NCBI GenBank assembly: GCA_000827325.1 | Contig: KN832872.1 | Location: 682,001-746,000 of the forward strand | Direction of reading: 5' to 3' | Length of the DNA stretch: 64,000 bases | From: Oidiodendron maius Zn | Lineage: Eukaryota; Ascomycota; Leotiomycetes; Myxotrichaceae | Shown: positions 24,995 to 36,499 of the stretch, piece by piece | How positions within the stretch are numbered: position 1 is the first letter of the stretch | How the letters are laid out: each line of letters starts with the position of its first letter | Made by a program: the position numbers and the translations under genes | Notes under the pieces: generated by a model | Database searches by the model: none | The model's input: the letters and a program-made list of their open reading frames with translations, nothing else | Told to the model about the DNA's origin: nothing

Positions 24995-25312
24995 ATGCTA
25001 GAGGAGGCACCCATTTGGTATAGAGCGGGCAGTGCCGTGATCGCTTTGAATGCAGCCCTGCTCTATATGGTTCTATATGGTGTATCGTACTCTGTTCCAG
25101 GTAGTCGGGGATCAAAAGAAGGAAGAGTAGGTGTAGGTCGCTCAATTCATTGGCGCTTTGCTGGTGGCATTGTAATGGTGGTGGTAGTGGTGATGTTGTG
25201 GATGGGTGGTGGTACTCGTCGCGAAATATTTGTTGTTCCGAGAATACATCCGGATAAAATTGTCACACCGGTGGCAAGTTCAGCTAGGGCTCATCGTCGG
25301 CGCCTCCAATAA
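24995..25312 (+). CDS. Small two-pass membrane protein, hypothetical
   Basis: 105 residues from ATG 24995. Two hydrophobic segments are seen: AVIALNAALLYMVLYGVSY and FAGGIVMVVVVVMLWMGGG, separated by a basic loop, with a basic C-terminus. No family is recognised. Its last 29 bases overlap tail-to-tail with the gamma-glutamylcyclotransferase-like gene on the other strand. It may be a chance frame, but the paired membrane segments argue for a real product. Confidence 0.4.
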   Translation: MLEEAPIWYRAGSAVIALNAALLYMVLYGVSYSVPGSRGSKEGRVGVGRSIHWRFAGGIVMVVVVVMLWMGGGTRREIFVVPRIHPDKIVTPVASSARAHRRRLQ

Positions 25313-25793
25313 GCTCCACCCCCCCAAAAAGCTCCAGCCAATCCTCTAATCTCTCTTTGATAAACGTCTCTAAGTCCCAGGGTTCCATAGTCAATTTCTC
25401 TTTCTCTCCATCCCATATATACATGTCGGCTTCAATCATCTCTAACTTGCCCTTGGCATCAAAAAATGTAGCTATGACCGATGTAATCTTGTATGTCTCG
25501 CCTTCGAAGTCGTCAAGCTTCCTACGCTGCGTCATTGTCTCGGGTGTTAGGAGAAGGCCGTCGATAGACGCTTCGGCCTTGTCTTTGATGGCAGCTGGGT
25601 AGTCAGCGTGGTGAACAGAAAAGCGTGAATAGCCTTTAACTGTGGCCGGACGGACGAGAGAAGAGACCATCTCTATATTTGAGGCTTCGCCTGTTAAGGC
25701 CCATGCGAGAAATGGTATTGCACACAAAGTACCATAGATGAAAAGCGGTCGAGGTTGCGTAGAAATCTCTGAAGTTGGTGATTTGTGTACCAT
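25284..25793 (-). CDS. Gamma-glutamylcyclotransferase-like (AIG2/GGACT fold) protein
   Basis: 169 residues, intronless, starting at ATG 25793 (MVHKSPTSEIST). The fold signature is clear: FIYGTLCAIPFL (the YGTL substrate loop), a central VHHADYPAAI region and LDDFEGETYKI, whose Glu is the expected acid/base. Family members cyclise gamma-glutamyl groups or open related isopeptides, for example in glutathione breakdown; many fungal paralogues are of unknown substrate. No signal peptide is seen. The gene converges on the small membrane protein with a 29-base overlap. Confidence 0.85.
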   Translation of the reverse strand: MVHKSPTSEISTQPRPLFIYGTLCAIPFLAWALTGEASNIEMVSSLVRPATVKGYSRFSVHHADYPAAIKDKAEASIDGLLLTPETMTQRRKLDDFEGETYKITSVIATFFDAKGKLEMIEADMYIWDGEKEKLTMEPWDLETFIKERLEDWLELFGGVELIGGADDEP

Positions 25794-26862
25794 AAATCAG
25801 ATTACATTAGCTAGCCTAATGGTGGTAGAAGTAGGAGCTGAAAACCGAAGGTATCAACCACGCAGCCGAAGCAAAAAGTGGTAGGATTTCTGGTGATATA
25901 CGATTTGTAGAGTAGGTGTGTGAATATCTTGTATTGTGTGTTGTGTAGATCAGAAGATCGGCGCTCCAAAAGAAAGCTCTTAAGATCTTCGCTAAGCTAT
26001 AAAATACGCTACGACTACGCTATGCCAGCTTTATCTTCGGCCGCATGTAAACCTGAAAGGATAAGTGAGGGGCGCGCTTAGGGCCAGGGCCAATGGCGAA
26101 GCGAGCGCTTACTTGGCGCGTGGCAGAACTTGAATGTATGACATCTTATGGCCCATAGCACTAGCTACGCACATGCAGATAATCTACATCAGGGACGCCA
26201 TGCGATCACTTACAGTCGGAAACAGCGCATTGTATCCTCAACCTGCAACACCATAGCATACCACTGTTGCATTTTTTTTCTTTTTCGAACATTACCCAGA
26301 GCGTTGCAGTGCCTTGAACCCCCGCTTGTTTTGGCATGCATGAATGCCCGAAACGTCCTGGTGCTACCGTCTCATCGCCAAGCGAAACATCGACAAAGCT
26401 AGCAGAAGGTTGAAGGTTCTTCTGATCAATCTCGGACTGAGAGCGGAGACGGTGATTGCCTGTCAGCTTGCGGAGACACCTGGCACGGCGAAGAAGGATG
26501 TTGGGTGTAGATATCTCGGGGAGGAGCATGAACATCAGAAGGAAGACTGGACCAGACACTATACTCAGGCGGGCTAAAATGCTGTCAGACATCACACCTA
26601 TCAGCACGCTTGGTACAAGAATGAATGATGAAATCTGGTTGTTGGTAGGGAGTCCTAGAGACTCGAGAGCTAAATACATGGTGGACCTATGCTAGTCACG
26701 TGCCATAACATGCCCTCCCCTTATGAGTTCTCTTCCAGAGAATGTAGCAAAAGAAAGAAAAGAAAAGCTAAATTAAAGTACAGGTTGTAACCGCTGCTAT
26801 AGGGTACAAAACCCGATGGGAAAAAATTTCCCCTATAGTGCGCATTAAACCGTAATGGCCGA
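25794..26862. other. Spacer without a supported gene
   Basis: A 157-codon ATG frame on the minus strand (26,206-26,679) starts with hydrophobic residues (VPSVLIGVMSDSILARL) but has no recognisable domain, so it is not called. Otherwise nothing is seen. Confidence 0.4.
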
Positions 26863-29800
26863 TCACCAATCGTCGAGAGCCGCGAGCGCAGGAACGGGCT
26901 CGGGAGTGGCGGGTGTTACCGGTACAGGAGGTGGGGTTATTGCCGGAACTGGTGATGCTACTCTGGTACGCTGGGGAGGCATAGCACCCTAAGCATGGAG
27001 ATTGTCTGGATGATCGCAGTTCTTGGCAATGTGTTTTGTGGATCCACACTTGCCACAGGAAACATTAGGTGATGGTGCACAGGGTGGATCCCAGGCGTTA
27101 AGGATAGAATCGTTATCTTCCTCTTTGTGGGTAGTGTCGGCACCCCAGACTGATTCACAGGCGGTAGCAGCATCGTTATCTTCCTCTTCGTTGGGTAGTA
27201 TCGGCAGCTTGAGTACGCTCATGAAGGTCATCATCAACGTGCTCGCTAGGGAACGCTTGAGCATGGGCCTGGGTTTCAAGCTCGAAGAGATGGGTAGCCA
27301 TTGCGTCGTCATGCTGGGCTTGAGCGAACATAGTGCGTAGGGTAACCTGGACTTTGCAAACCTTGGTGCTGTGTGAAGTAGATTGGCACCTAGCGCATCG
27401 AGGGGCTTGAGGGCAAAGAGGGGAGTTTCCTTTATGACCTAGTTGACCGCAACGTCTGCAGCGAGTATTAGGACAGGCAGATGAGGCGTGTTGGGTTGAA
27501 TGACACGCTTTGCACCATGGGAGTTCGCACTGGGAGATGTGATGATCCCCGCCGCAGCGTTTACAAACTCCTTGGCCTTTAGGAGGTTGGGAAATCTTGG
27601 GATCAGGGCACTTTGCGTACATATGACCAAATTTCCCGCAGTTAAAGCAGGCGAAGCTAAAACCATGTCCTGGGCATTTAGGATCATCTGCAGTATGTCC
27701 AGTTTGTTCGCAGACCTCACAGATTGCTATAGCAGAGTCGCTCAAGGTAATTTTCTTCAGTGATTCATTGTTTTGGGCGAAGAGGTATTGCGAATAGATG
27801 TGTTGGGTGATGGAACTCTTTAGCATATAGAACTTGTCATCCGCAGGCTTGCCATAAGTAGTGCTGTCCATGGAATCGTCAGTGACACCAACAACATAGC
27901 CATAGCGCCAACGTGTATCAGCCACTAGATTATCCGGACCAGCACCAGCAAACGCAGTAAGGCGCTTGTTAGGGTTAAGGCGGAAGACAAGACTCTTCTG
28001 GGAGCCTTGAACGGTTTGAAGGACTTGAGCGGAAAAGCGTCGATCATTCTGAAGTTGACGCGGCATTTCTGACTGGAACCAGTTGACAACACCTAAATAG
28101 CTGCTAATGATACTGACCTGGAATCCGTGGGGGTCAAAACCAAGCTGTGCGGCCGGTGTGTTGTCTAACATTGTCTTGAGGGCGATGAGCTTGCCCATAA
28201 AGAAGTCCTGCATAGCGGGATTGCTGGTTGATGGGGTACCCTCGGCTTTGATGGCTTTAGTATTGGCAAGAACCACAAAAGCATAGTTGTTGTCAATTTG
28301 GAAATGCTCTTGGATAAACTTTCTGCAGAAAGTGACTTCTGGTGGTACTGGCTTCTTCGCGTTGGCATCGATGAGCGCACTATTATAATAGTGCTCGCTG
28401 ATCCACTGAACAACATTTGGGTTATACATGCGGTGTTGTTCAAGTAAGGTGACTGGTGTAATGCCGGCATCCTCGAAGAACTGCATAGACGTGTATGTGG
28501 GGAACTTCGCAAAGGTTGCCGGGACATTTCCTTGAGAAGTAAGCGTGAAAGGTCCTTTCTGTTTAGTGTCTCCAAAAAGGGAGACAAAACGCAGTGTAGG
28601 AAAAGAGCCAAGCAGTGCCATAAGTTTCTGACGAATAGATGCGCCGTCTTCATCCTTAAGAAGAAGGGTTGGTGCTAGATGCTGGTTGATCTTCTTGCGG
28701 AGTAATAGATCGCATGTAGCCACGACGATATGGGCTTCAGAAAGAACTTTAGCGCGTACGCGGTCAAGGTCTTGCGAAATTCTTTTCCATCGCTGCACAG
28801 TATCCGGGTCGTGTGGGCTAGTATGAACCGCGTTAAGATCAGATCGCAAAGCAGCCCATTGCTCAATGTTTTTATTGATTTCCTCGCTCATAGCTGCATT
28901 AAGAGACACGGCTTTAATGTCCTCTCTAAAGCGCTTGTCGCCACGTTGCTTGGCTTGTTGTGCCTTCCGACCTTCATTTGCCATAAGCATTTCCACTGCC
29001 CATGTAGAAATGTTTGGCTCCAGGAAAAAGGGCTGGTCAGAGAACGGGATATATTTGTTCCTTAATTTAGTGTCCTCTGCTGCAGTTGGAAGTACGCGGA
29101 TGACACGGAGGTTCTTGATCGACATAACTTGGATCATTTGAAGGATACGGAAGGTGAGATCACTAGCTAGGTCATTGGTATCTGTAGCGATGACAACCTG
29201 CTTGTTCTTGTTTGTGCCTGTTGCGCATAAGAGGGTAAGGGCAATAAGCACTGTAGACTTGCCAGCTGCTGGGCCGCCTTTAACGACTTGGAGACCGTGG
29301 ACAAAGTGACGAAGTTTCTGCCATTTAGCGCATTGATAGGGGGTCATGCCGATAGTAAATCTGTTCCAAAGAGCGGGATTTGCTTGGCAGTATCCGAAAA
29401 AGTCCTCTGATGGGAAGTCAAGCGTAGCATCACCAGTTGTCATAAGGGGGACTAGGTGATGACGGAGGACTGTGGACTGTTTATCGGGTTCGAAGGCGTC
29501 AAAAAACATGTTGACAGAACGTACTAAGTCCTTGTAGGTCTGGCTGGAGAAGACTGGGGTAATGGAGACGGGATGACGCTCAGCTTCCGAGGCAAGCCAT
29601 TTCTGGAGCTTAGTGGAGAGGGAAATGCGCGTCTCCAGTGCTGGAATCGCCGTTGCGACATGTGGTCCTGCTTCTGTACCGTTCCAGGCTGCGTCCATAG
29701 GCCTAAAGAGCTTCATCATATGCTCTCCTGGTGCATTAAGCTCTGAAGGCTCGATTATCTTGGCGAACCATTTGCGGCGCATGCATTCGAGGTGTTGTGC

Positions 29801-31354
29801 GTAGACTTCCTCTTGTCGGTCAAATTTCTTGCGATCAGTTTGATGAAATACCGTGTAGGTGCCACCACCTTTCTCCTCTTCAAAGTGTTCGTCGTTGTCA
29901 TCGCCGGTGAACTCACGAGGTGGCTTAATCTTATCAGGAGGTGGTGCCGGACAGTCAGGGACCTCGAATGGCATTTGAAACACGAAGCGGTCTCCTGGGC
30001 GAGGGCGATCAAGGTCCTTATTGTTCCATCGTACGCTGCAAAGATACATCTTGGGCAGATCATTATCATTCGGATTGGTTTTGATAGATGATCCGGGGAC
30101 TGGTTGAAAGGTGACGGTCGCTGAGGAACAGGCGATCTGGTCATTAACAGCCACTGCGTAATTATGCTCATCGCTAAGGGAATAAATCGCTGGCACTTTG
30201 ATGTCATAGAGCTCATCATAAGTAGACCGAACGTCTAGAATTAGATTCGGGACGGTAAGGGCTGGACGTAAGGCAGGAGGGAAGATATTGCCATGCATAA
30301 GCAGGTGCTCTCTAGGGGACTCCTTAGACCATACATAGCTTGGATTTGTGGTGTGATCATCGTTGATAACGCGGTTGGTAAAGCGTTCGAGTATAATGTC
30401 TTCTGTGGAAGTCTCGTCCCAGGTGTTATGCTCAACGATCATATCGACCTCTATAGGTTTATGCTGCATCCCCATCTTGTATGCAAGCAACGAAGCCATG
30501 AATTGCTGGAGTTTAAGCTCTGCGTTCGCATCTAGGAGCTTGGGAACGCTAGCATTCATGACTCGGATGTTTGTGGCTTGAAAGGAGATGTGGCATTTGC
30601 GCATATTAGGGTCTGCTGAGTTGAATTGTGCTGATTGGAAGGAAGCTGGGAGTGGAAATGTGCTTGGCTTGCGCAGCTTCCAGTTGTCAATGCAGCGAGC
30701 TGAGATGGTGATTTCGAAGACATAATTAGCGCGACATTGGGGGTTGTGTAGAGGATTAAGGCTACGCTTAATAGTGCCGCGTAGAACCAACTCAGCTTTG
30801 AAGGACGGTTCGCGTGCAAAGATATAGAGCCGAGTAGACGGACTCAACTGTGCTGTGCCGAAGGAAAGGTTAACATCTCCAGGTAAACCATATGTTTGGC
30901 CGTTGAAAGCAGCGTACGCGAAAGCAGAGTATGTTCTCTCGTGGTTGATTTCATCAGGTCTGAACTTGAGGCGGGCGTCCTGGGGAGGAATGTCGATGCT
31001 ATCATTATCCTCCACGTTGCCCTCTATGCTTTTCTCCACGATTCTCCCTCCGTCTTCCAGGTTATTCTCCGCGTTCTCTTGTCCGTTATTGTCCCAATTA
31101 TCCACCGCATTCTCCTTCTCTATGTTGTTTTCTACATTATCCTCTGCATTCTTCTTATCTCCGTTGTTCTCTGGTTGAGCTGCCTTCTCACGAGCGAACT
31201 CGGGTTCAAAGAGTGACCGCACGTCCTTGACTGGTAAAGGCTCTCCGACCTGGACTTCGGACTTGTCGATTTGGGCTGAGGCTAGAGCTTGTACTGTAGT
31301 TTCGGAGTATGGCTGGTTGTAGTCATCAGCTGCGTTATTGGTGCTGTCGTCCAT
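26863..31354 (-). CDS. SF1 (UPF1-like) helicase with CCHC zinc knuckles; 3' end damaged
   Basis: The main frame runs from ATG 31354 to 27176, 1392 residues without introns. Residues 30-110 are an Asn/Glu-rich acidic region. The ATPase core starts near 696: Walker A GGPAAGKST, the II box KDEDGAS (about 900), motif III SLFGDTKQKGP (about 930), motif IV LLEQHRMYNPNVVQW (about 972) and a motif V-like VQTVQGSQKSLVF. Motif VI is weak (LTAFAGAG instead of VALTRA). Residues 1208-1335 hold six CCHC-type knuckles, e.g. CFNCGKFGHMYAKC and CRRCGQLGHKGNSPLC. After the main stop, another frame continues the protein with a seventh knuckle (CGKCGSTKHIAKNC), then a TAG at 26,989 and a Pro/Val-rich tail ending at 26,863. 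The 3' end has therefore either decayed slightly or uses unusual splicing. The likely role is RNA- or DNA-bound unwinding in the nucleus; it may be an accessory or transposon-associated helicase. Confidence 0.8.
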
Positions 31355-31714
31355 CTTGAGGGTAGTGGATAACGCGTGAGATGTGCAGAGGTGGAAGGTA
31401 TAAAGGGAAAGGCGTTCGATAGTGTAGAAAAGGAGTTGAGGTTGCGTGGTAGATGAAATATATGTATTGTGCGCGGCGCTAAGGATTCACTTGAGGTGAA
31501 GCTTGAACGGCGCTATTGTTTGTTTGTTTGTCTGTTCGTGTCTTGCACCTCCCACACATTCTTGTTCAATTAGAGGTCGAGGCGGACGTCTAATGTACCC
31601 ATTGCCTTTGTTGCAAACGCTTTGATCTCCTTGATGGCTCGTAGAGCCCGTTTCTTGAATGTGACGCAGTGGAGGCCTCTTCATCGACATATTGCAGAGC
31701 ATCGCGAGGTTGTA

Positions 31715-32000
31715 AATGTCGAGATACCTCTTTAAATGCTCGAGGTTTGTAAGGAGCTACTTTTGAGTAAACTTCAAAAGGAAAGCAATATTCCAGTTCC
31801 TTTCATGTCATATCCACAGTTTTGTTGATTGGACATGTAATTCTTCAACTACATGCTTGTACGCCTTGAATACGTACGTAGTTTAGAGTCATCCCGGACT
31901 ATATGGTAGTTTAAGGTCATCCCGGACCACGAGCTGAACCCCCTCTACTGCTTCTTCTGTTTCCTCTGCTCCCTTTGAGAGGTGAGGAACTTTTTAAGAT
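31715..32000 (+). repeat. Left arm of a 13-kb-spaced inverted repeat
   Basis: The stretch 31,819-32,000 recurs, reverse-complemented and with few mismatches, at 45,065-45,235. A short outer block (ATACCTCTTTAAA, about 31,721-31,736) recurs at about 45,249-45,263. The left arm has about 80 extra bases between the two blocks. Internally it repeats the unit TCATCCCGGAC about 31 bases apart. It lies 360 bases upstream of the SF1 helicase start. Confidence 0.85.
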
Positions 32001-32189
32001 GGTCGGGCACATGTTCTTGCAGGGATGATTCTGTTCTCCATGAGTCCTTGGAAGAGTCATATCCCAGCCAGCCAATGTTGTACCCTCTCTATCGGGGATA
32101 ACTAGGCATTTTGCAAGTTTCGACATCTAGGATTTTGTAGATGATGTAGCGCGCTTCACCATCAATATGAATTTGTCCAGGACTTGAGA

Positions 32190-33250
32190 ATATGAGATGG
32201 AGGAGGAGTCTCAACGATTCGCGAACGCTGTTGTATTCTTTTGTACAGGCGAAACCGGTGGATACATTGCCGGATGTGTTAAGAACCAGCTGAATAAACG
32301 GGAGGAGGTCTTCCCCAGTGGATTAATCGTATCTACTACGAATAGCGTAGCACAGTGCTTGAATGTATGTCTGATTGCTACTTTCTGATTGACCATTGGA
32401 TGGCGAATTGTATGCTGTTGTAAGGGTTAGTCGCGTGTTGGCAAGCTCGAAAAGCCTCTTCCAGAAGCCGTACCAGAACTTAGAGTCTTGGTCAGAAATA
32501 ATAGCATCTGGGAGTCCCCATTCCGCATATATGTATGTAAAGAACCGATCTGCCCAATCCTGTGCTGTCATGGTAAGCTTGCTGGATATTGCGTGTATAT
32601 ATTTCGTGGACTTACAAGTAATGAGGAGAAGTCTATCATTGCCTTGTTTAGAAATGGGCAAGCCATTAATGAAGTCAAAGCAGAGGACAGCCATTTTGAT
32701 ACCGGACGAGGACGTGGTTCCTGGCCCCGCTGCTCCTGGCCCGTACAGTGCGAGTTTCCCAGAGTTCTCGAGGCTTACGGTCCTGAACTATGAATTCGTG
32801 TTGGGCACGCGCTACAGTCTCGGCAGAGTACACGGCATTATAGAAAGCGTCAAGTGTCATGCGGTCAGACAAAGATAGCCATAGCCAATGTAGGCTCTGG
32901 TCCGTCATGGATACGACGTATAATGAGCTCCTCTTGCTGCTCTCTTGCTCCTAAATATAGACTCTGTTTCCGTGTTATATATTGGCGGATAGTCAGGGCC
33001 TCCTCGTTATTAAAGGAGTAGTGGACAGCGTTGGCTTCTTTGGCGTCACGACATCGCTTCTTCGAGTCCTTCCAGCCAACAGGCATCTGGGAGATGTTCG
33101 TGGGCCTACGATACCGCACTAATGGCCTGTGGCCAGATCCTTTGGTGGTCCGAATGATTGATGATTCGTTGGTTGATAAGGCAAGTCAGCTGCAGGGGTA
33201 TCGAAGTCCTTTTGGCCGTACAGAGTTGCAGAATAGATCGATTGGCTGAC
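32190..33250 (-). mobile_element. Ty3/gypsy retrotransposon fragment (fossil)
   Basis: Protein-level traces of the pol integrase region on the minus strand, including the integrase core. It is broken in several places and truncated at both ends; no LTRs are recognisable beside it. Moderately old by its state. It lies inside the segment bracketed by the inverted repeats. Confidence 0.75.
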
Positions 33251-33360
33251 ACAGTAACAACGCGACAAGGCTTTGGAAGCAGGCTCTAGAGTCGAAAACT
33301 TGGCTACGAGAGCTAAATATATGCGGGGACCTAAGCGAGACAACAGCGTCCATTCTCTCT

Positions 33361-33573
33361 CTATTCTACCATCATCTCTTCTATCTTCGCAGCGGCCTCT
33401 TCGCTGGACAAATTGTGGGAAGTGCTCATCAGATGGCTTTTCATACTAGTCTTTAGAACCAACTCACGAGCGCAGTCGTCGAAGGGACATTTACGCTTGC
33501 GAGAGCCCCAGACAGGAGCTTGGTTTGGCAAAGCTGGGAGGTATCGAGCCACATCTGACCCCCTTAACTTATG
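33361..33573 (-). pseudogene. Fragment with a C2H2 zinc finger
   Basis: A short frame without an ATG encodes one C2H2-type finger, CPFDDC followed by twelve residues and two His five apart, then a helical acidic tail (SSEEAAAKIEEMMVE) and a stop. The spacing C-x4-C-x12-H-x5-H is plausible for zinc. It looks like the 3' end of a larger gene whose 5' part is gone. Single C2H2 fingers at C-termini also occur in fungal tyrosine recombinases of the DUF3435 group, but nothing else here supports that. Confidence 0.3.
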
Positions 33574-33817
33574 AGTTGACCGAAGGTTTTGAGCGAACCA
33601 TGCTGAATTTCAAGACATAGAAGTACATGACATTGATAATGAGTAGACGGGACATGGCACCTAGAGCAGTATCCTGAATGCAGGCAAAGTAGAATAGCAT
33701 TGACTGCACGAGTTGAACTAATAACTACTAATCCTAACTTCCTAGTAAACCTCTTCACATAGGTAAACTCCTATGCCTCATGTGTATTGCCTTTCCTCTA
33801 AGCACGACAGGTCGCAC

Positions 33818-34781
33818 TTAATTTGACCGTCCACGTCCAATGAGTTCGTACATGTCTTCGATCGTCTCACCTGGTGCCATGATCACTGCATACAGAGCGA
33901 CCCTTGCGAAGTTGACAGCCTTGAGGATGAATCGAATCCAACTAATCATCTTCTGGGGGTTAGTTGTTCCTTCATGTTGACGAAACTCAATCGTGTCATG
34001 TTTCATGAGTGAGGTGAAGTTGATTTTAGAAAACCGCAAGTCCGAGTATCCATCGTAGTTGGTGCCTTGAGTGTAGTTTACAACCTGGCAAACTTTATAG
34101 ACATTGTTGGCAGAGACGATCTTGTCGTAGATTTGTTCCATTGTCAAGTCGTGAAGCAAGTCATTGTGGCGATTGGACATGATGTAATCTCCTGAACGTC
34201 TGTGCTTTGGGTGCATTACGTCAATAGCTTCTATAAGTTGCATTAGTAGTTGTCTATGGTAGAGTGAAAGCAACAAGTACTGAAGATTACTTACCCTCAA
34301 AACGACAGAAGAACATCGCGACCTTCTTTACCGAGTCAAGAGAGAATTTGTCACCCTCTGAACCAGGTCCAACATGTAAATGAAAACCAGTACTACTATT
34401 GGCCTTCCATGTGACCGCGTTGCCAATCGATTCAACGCCCAATTGTAGCTGCTGTTGCCACTAAATATCGTTGGCATTAGTGTTGTAGAGGATGGGGGAG
34501 ATGACTTCAAAACCGAATCGTTCCCTAAAAGCAGATGGACCTGTGTCGGAGCCAGACGTTACCTCGCTCACAGTGGCATCAATGGTGACATTCCAGACAC
34601 TATAGTTGAGTCCTGTGCCTCGTGTCGAGGAAGGTACATAGATGCTAGCGGGCAGATTGTTTCTCTCAAGTTCGTCAACAATAAGACAGAGCTGATGGTC
34701 CGAATTCAATGGAAATGGAGCTGAGGATGTCGCTCGCCTGAGGGCTACACCCTCAATTTCAACTCCAATCGAGAGAGACAT
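33818..34781 (-). pseudogene. Putative amidoligase (Amidoligase_2 family), one in-frame stop
   Basis: COOH-NH2 ligase-fold enzyme of the Amidoligase_2 family, which is predicted to form peptide-like amide bonds using ATP. Exon 1 is 34781-34294 (ATG, MSLSIGVEIEGV), exon 2 is 34230-33818 (intron 63 bases, GTAAGT...CTAAT...ATAG). Family signatures in order: GVEIEG strand at the N-terminus, WNVTIDATV, GFEVISPIL, STGFHLHVGPG (metal/nucleotide site) and DTIEFRQHEGT with MISWIRF near the C-terminus. The frame is interrupted once by TAG at 34,461-34,463, where a Gln codon would fit; the rest is intact. This means recent inactivation, read-through or a sequence error. Many fungi carry paralogues, but no fungal substrate is known. 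Confidence 0.8.
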
Positions 34782-35474
34782 ATTGGTTGTTGAAGGTTGA
34801 GGAAAGCTTGTATTTCTGGTCTGTCTGAAGCTATCTATTTATGCAAGTGAGGTCGCAACTGCAAAGTATGTAAACAAGGCAAAGCGTGCAAACTACCAAT
34901 TCACTAAGTGAGGAGGAGGCCCGAACGTCGAACCTTCGACATTGGTCAATTTTTAATTAGGAGACTGGATTCGACCTAGGAGATAAATACCTTGAGAGGT
35001 GATTTTCTTTGTAACTGGTAGCTTGCCGACTGGCCGGAGGGGCAACCCTTATTCTGAATCCCCTGGTTACAGTTCGAGTAGTTCCAAAGGAAATCTGGGG
35101 AGACATGCAAGCAGCATTCGAATCTACTCGAGTAACATATGTTAAAACCTGCTAACAACAAGATGCTAGCTACGTTGGTTCTTAAAGGATTACACACAGG
35201 ATGTCTCCTTTATTATTTGGCGTAGCTACAACAATAGGTACCTATTAGATTGAAGGCACCTCTTATTGGTCAGCACTCCAGAGTCCGCCAGAATTAGATA
35301 CAGCTCATTGGTAGGAAGCTGTCTCATTCTACGGCCGAATAGGCAGGACCAGGCGAATGCCCCAAGAAAAGGAGATTCCCCTTAAGGATAGAACGTAGAC
35401 AGATCATCATCAATATCATTAATACAATCTGTATTGGAGTCACTGCGCCATGACCTAACCCCTCTGTGCTTGCC
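34782..35474. other. Spacer, nothing recognised
   Basis: TA-rich sequence between the amidoligase start and the end of the NADAR tail. Short chance frames only. Confidence 0.4.
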
Positions 35475-36499
35475 CTAGCCCATGATTGTATCACCTTCAA
35501 CGTCTGTGCCATTATCGCTGTGGTCCTCGGATTCCTGTTCGCTATTCTCGCTGGCACCGTTCATCCCCCGTAAATAATTCTCAAGCTCGTCGTCATGGTA
35601 CATGGCGTCGTTGAGTGGCGGGAGGTCATCATCTATGCCGGGGTTTGGCGGGGTACGAGGCTCGGTCTCCTGAATGTCGTCTTGAACGTCGTCTTGAATG
35701 TCATCTTCTTTATCAGCTTGCATGTCGCGCTCATTGTCATCTTAAATATGCTCTTGCATGTGGGCCCCTTGTATGTCGTCCTGTGGTCCGTCACTTGTGT
35801 CGTATGCTACTACATGGGTTCTTTGGAGGTTATCCCTGACTTTCATAAGCCCCTCGCCAAGCAAGTTTTTGCCCCATTTGCTCCGTGGCACATTATAGGC
35901 AGTAGCTGTTGAGTAGCTGATGCCCCATTTATTGTCCCTTGGAGACGCCTCCATGAGCTCTGCGTCGCCCGTCTCTAGTATCCACATTTGGATTTGGGTG
36001 TTCTGCGTAAACTTTGCTTCCAGCCCCTCGAGCATTATATCCTGGCACGCACTTTCCCAATCGTCGTGGCGGAAATTATCCACCCTCTTACCCGCACGCT
36101 TACATTCCGCAGGGTTGCTCATTCCGAGTATCTTGTTAGCCATAGGGTGGTCGTCAAATTTCATCGCTTTTTTGTATTGGAAGTATCTGTGTAGCTCGTC
36201 AGCGCGTGTGCACGCCACCTCCCTTCCGTACATACTGTTCAACATGCTTGAATTTAGTCCCATCCACCTCGAACTCAGAGGGGTAAAAATTGGACAAGAA
36301 GTGGTATGGCGGAGAGGTGTGCCCGTAGAACAGTATGGTCTCTCTCGCCGGGGAATGAAGCTCTTCGTTGCCGAATATCTCTGTGGCCTCCTTCTTGGCT
36401 TCTGCGGCGTCTGCGGCGTCGTGCTCGGTATTTATACGTGCCGACTCGAGCTGCGAGTTAAGGGTTAGCTGGCGTCGGGTAGTAAGCGGGTATTTGAGA
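35475..36499 (-). pseudogene. NADAR (YbiA-like) domain, probable C-terminal part of the SNF2 gene
   Basis: NADAR proteins are N-glycosidase-like enzymes acting on ADP-ribose-type or ribosylated substrates. The coding frame begins directly at the end of the SNF2 ORF, shifted by one base, with no ATG before the domain. A coiled, Ala/Glu-rich linker (INTEHDAADAAEAKKEATE) leads to FYGHTSPPYHFLSNFYP and VDGTKFKHVEQ. A 49-base intron (36,235-36,187, GTATGT...ACAG) then joins VEQ to YFQYKKAMKFDDHPMA exactly as in the family. The domain ends with WGKNLLGEGLMKVRDNL and is complete. An in-frame TAA (35,742-35,744) precedes an acidic tail (DDIQDDVQDDIQETEP) that stays open to 35,475. Either a two-lesion pseudogene end or a shorter live protein ending at the TAA. 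Confidence 0.75.

Noticed and set aside
26206-26679. 157-codon frame with a hydrophobic start
   Set aside because: No domain, weak coding look after the first 45 residues and no neighbouring signal to support it.
33361-33573. Starship captain (DUF3435 tyrosine recombinase) at the island
   Set aside because: Only a lone C2H2 finger is seen; no recombinase core with the R-H-R-Y residues was found anywhere in the window, so the island cannot be called a Starship.
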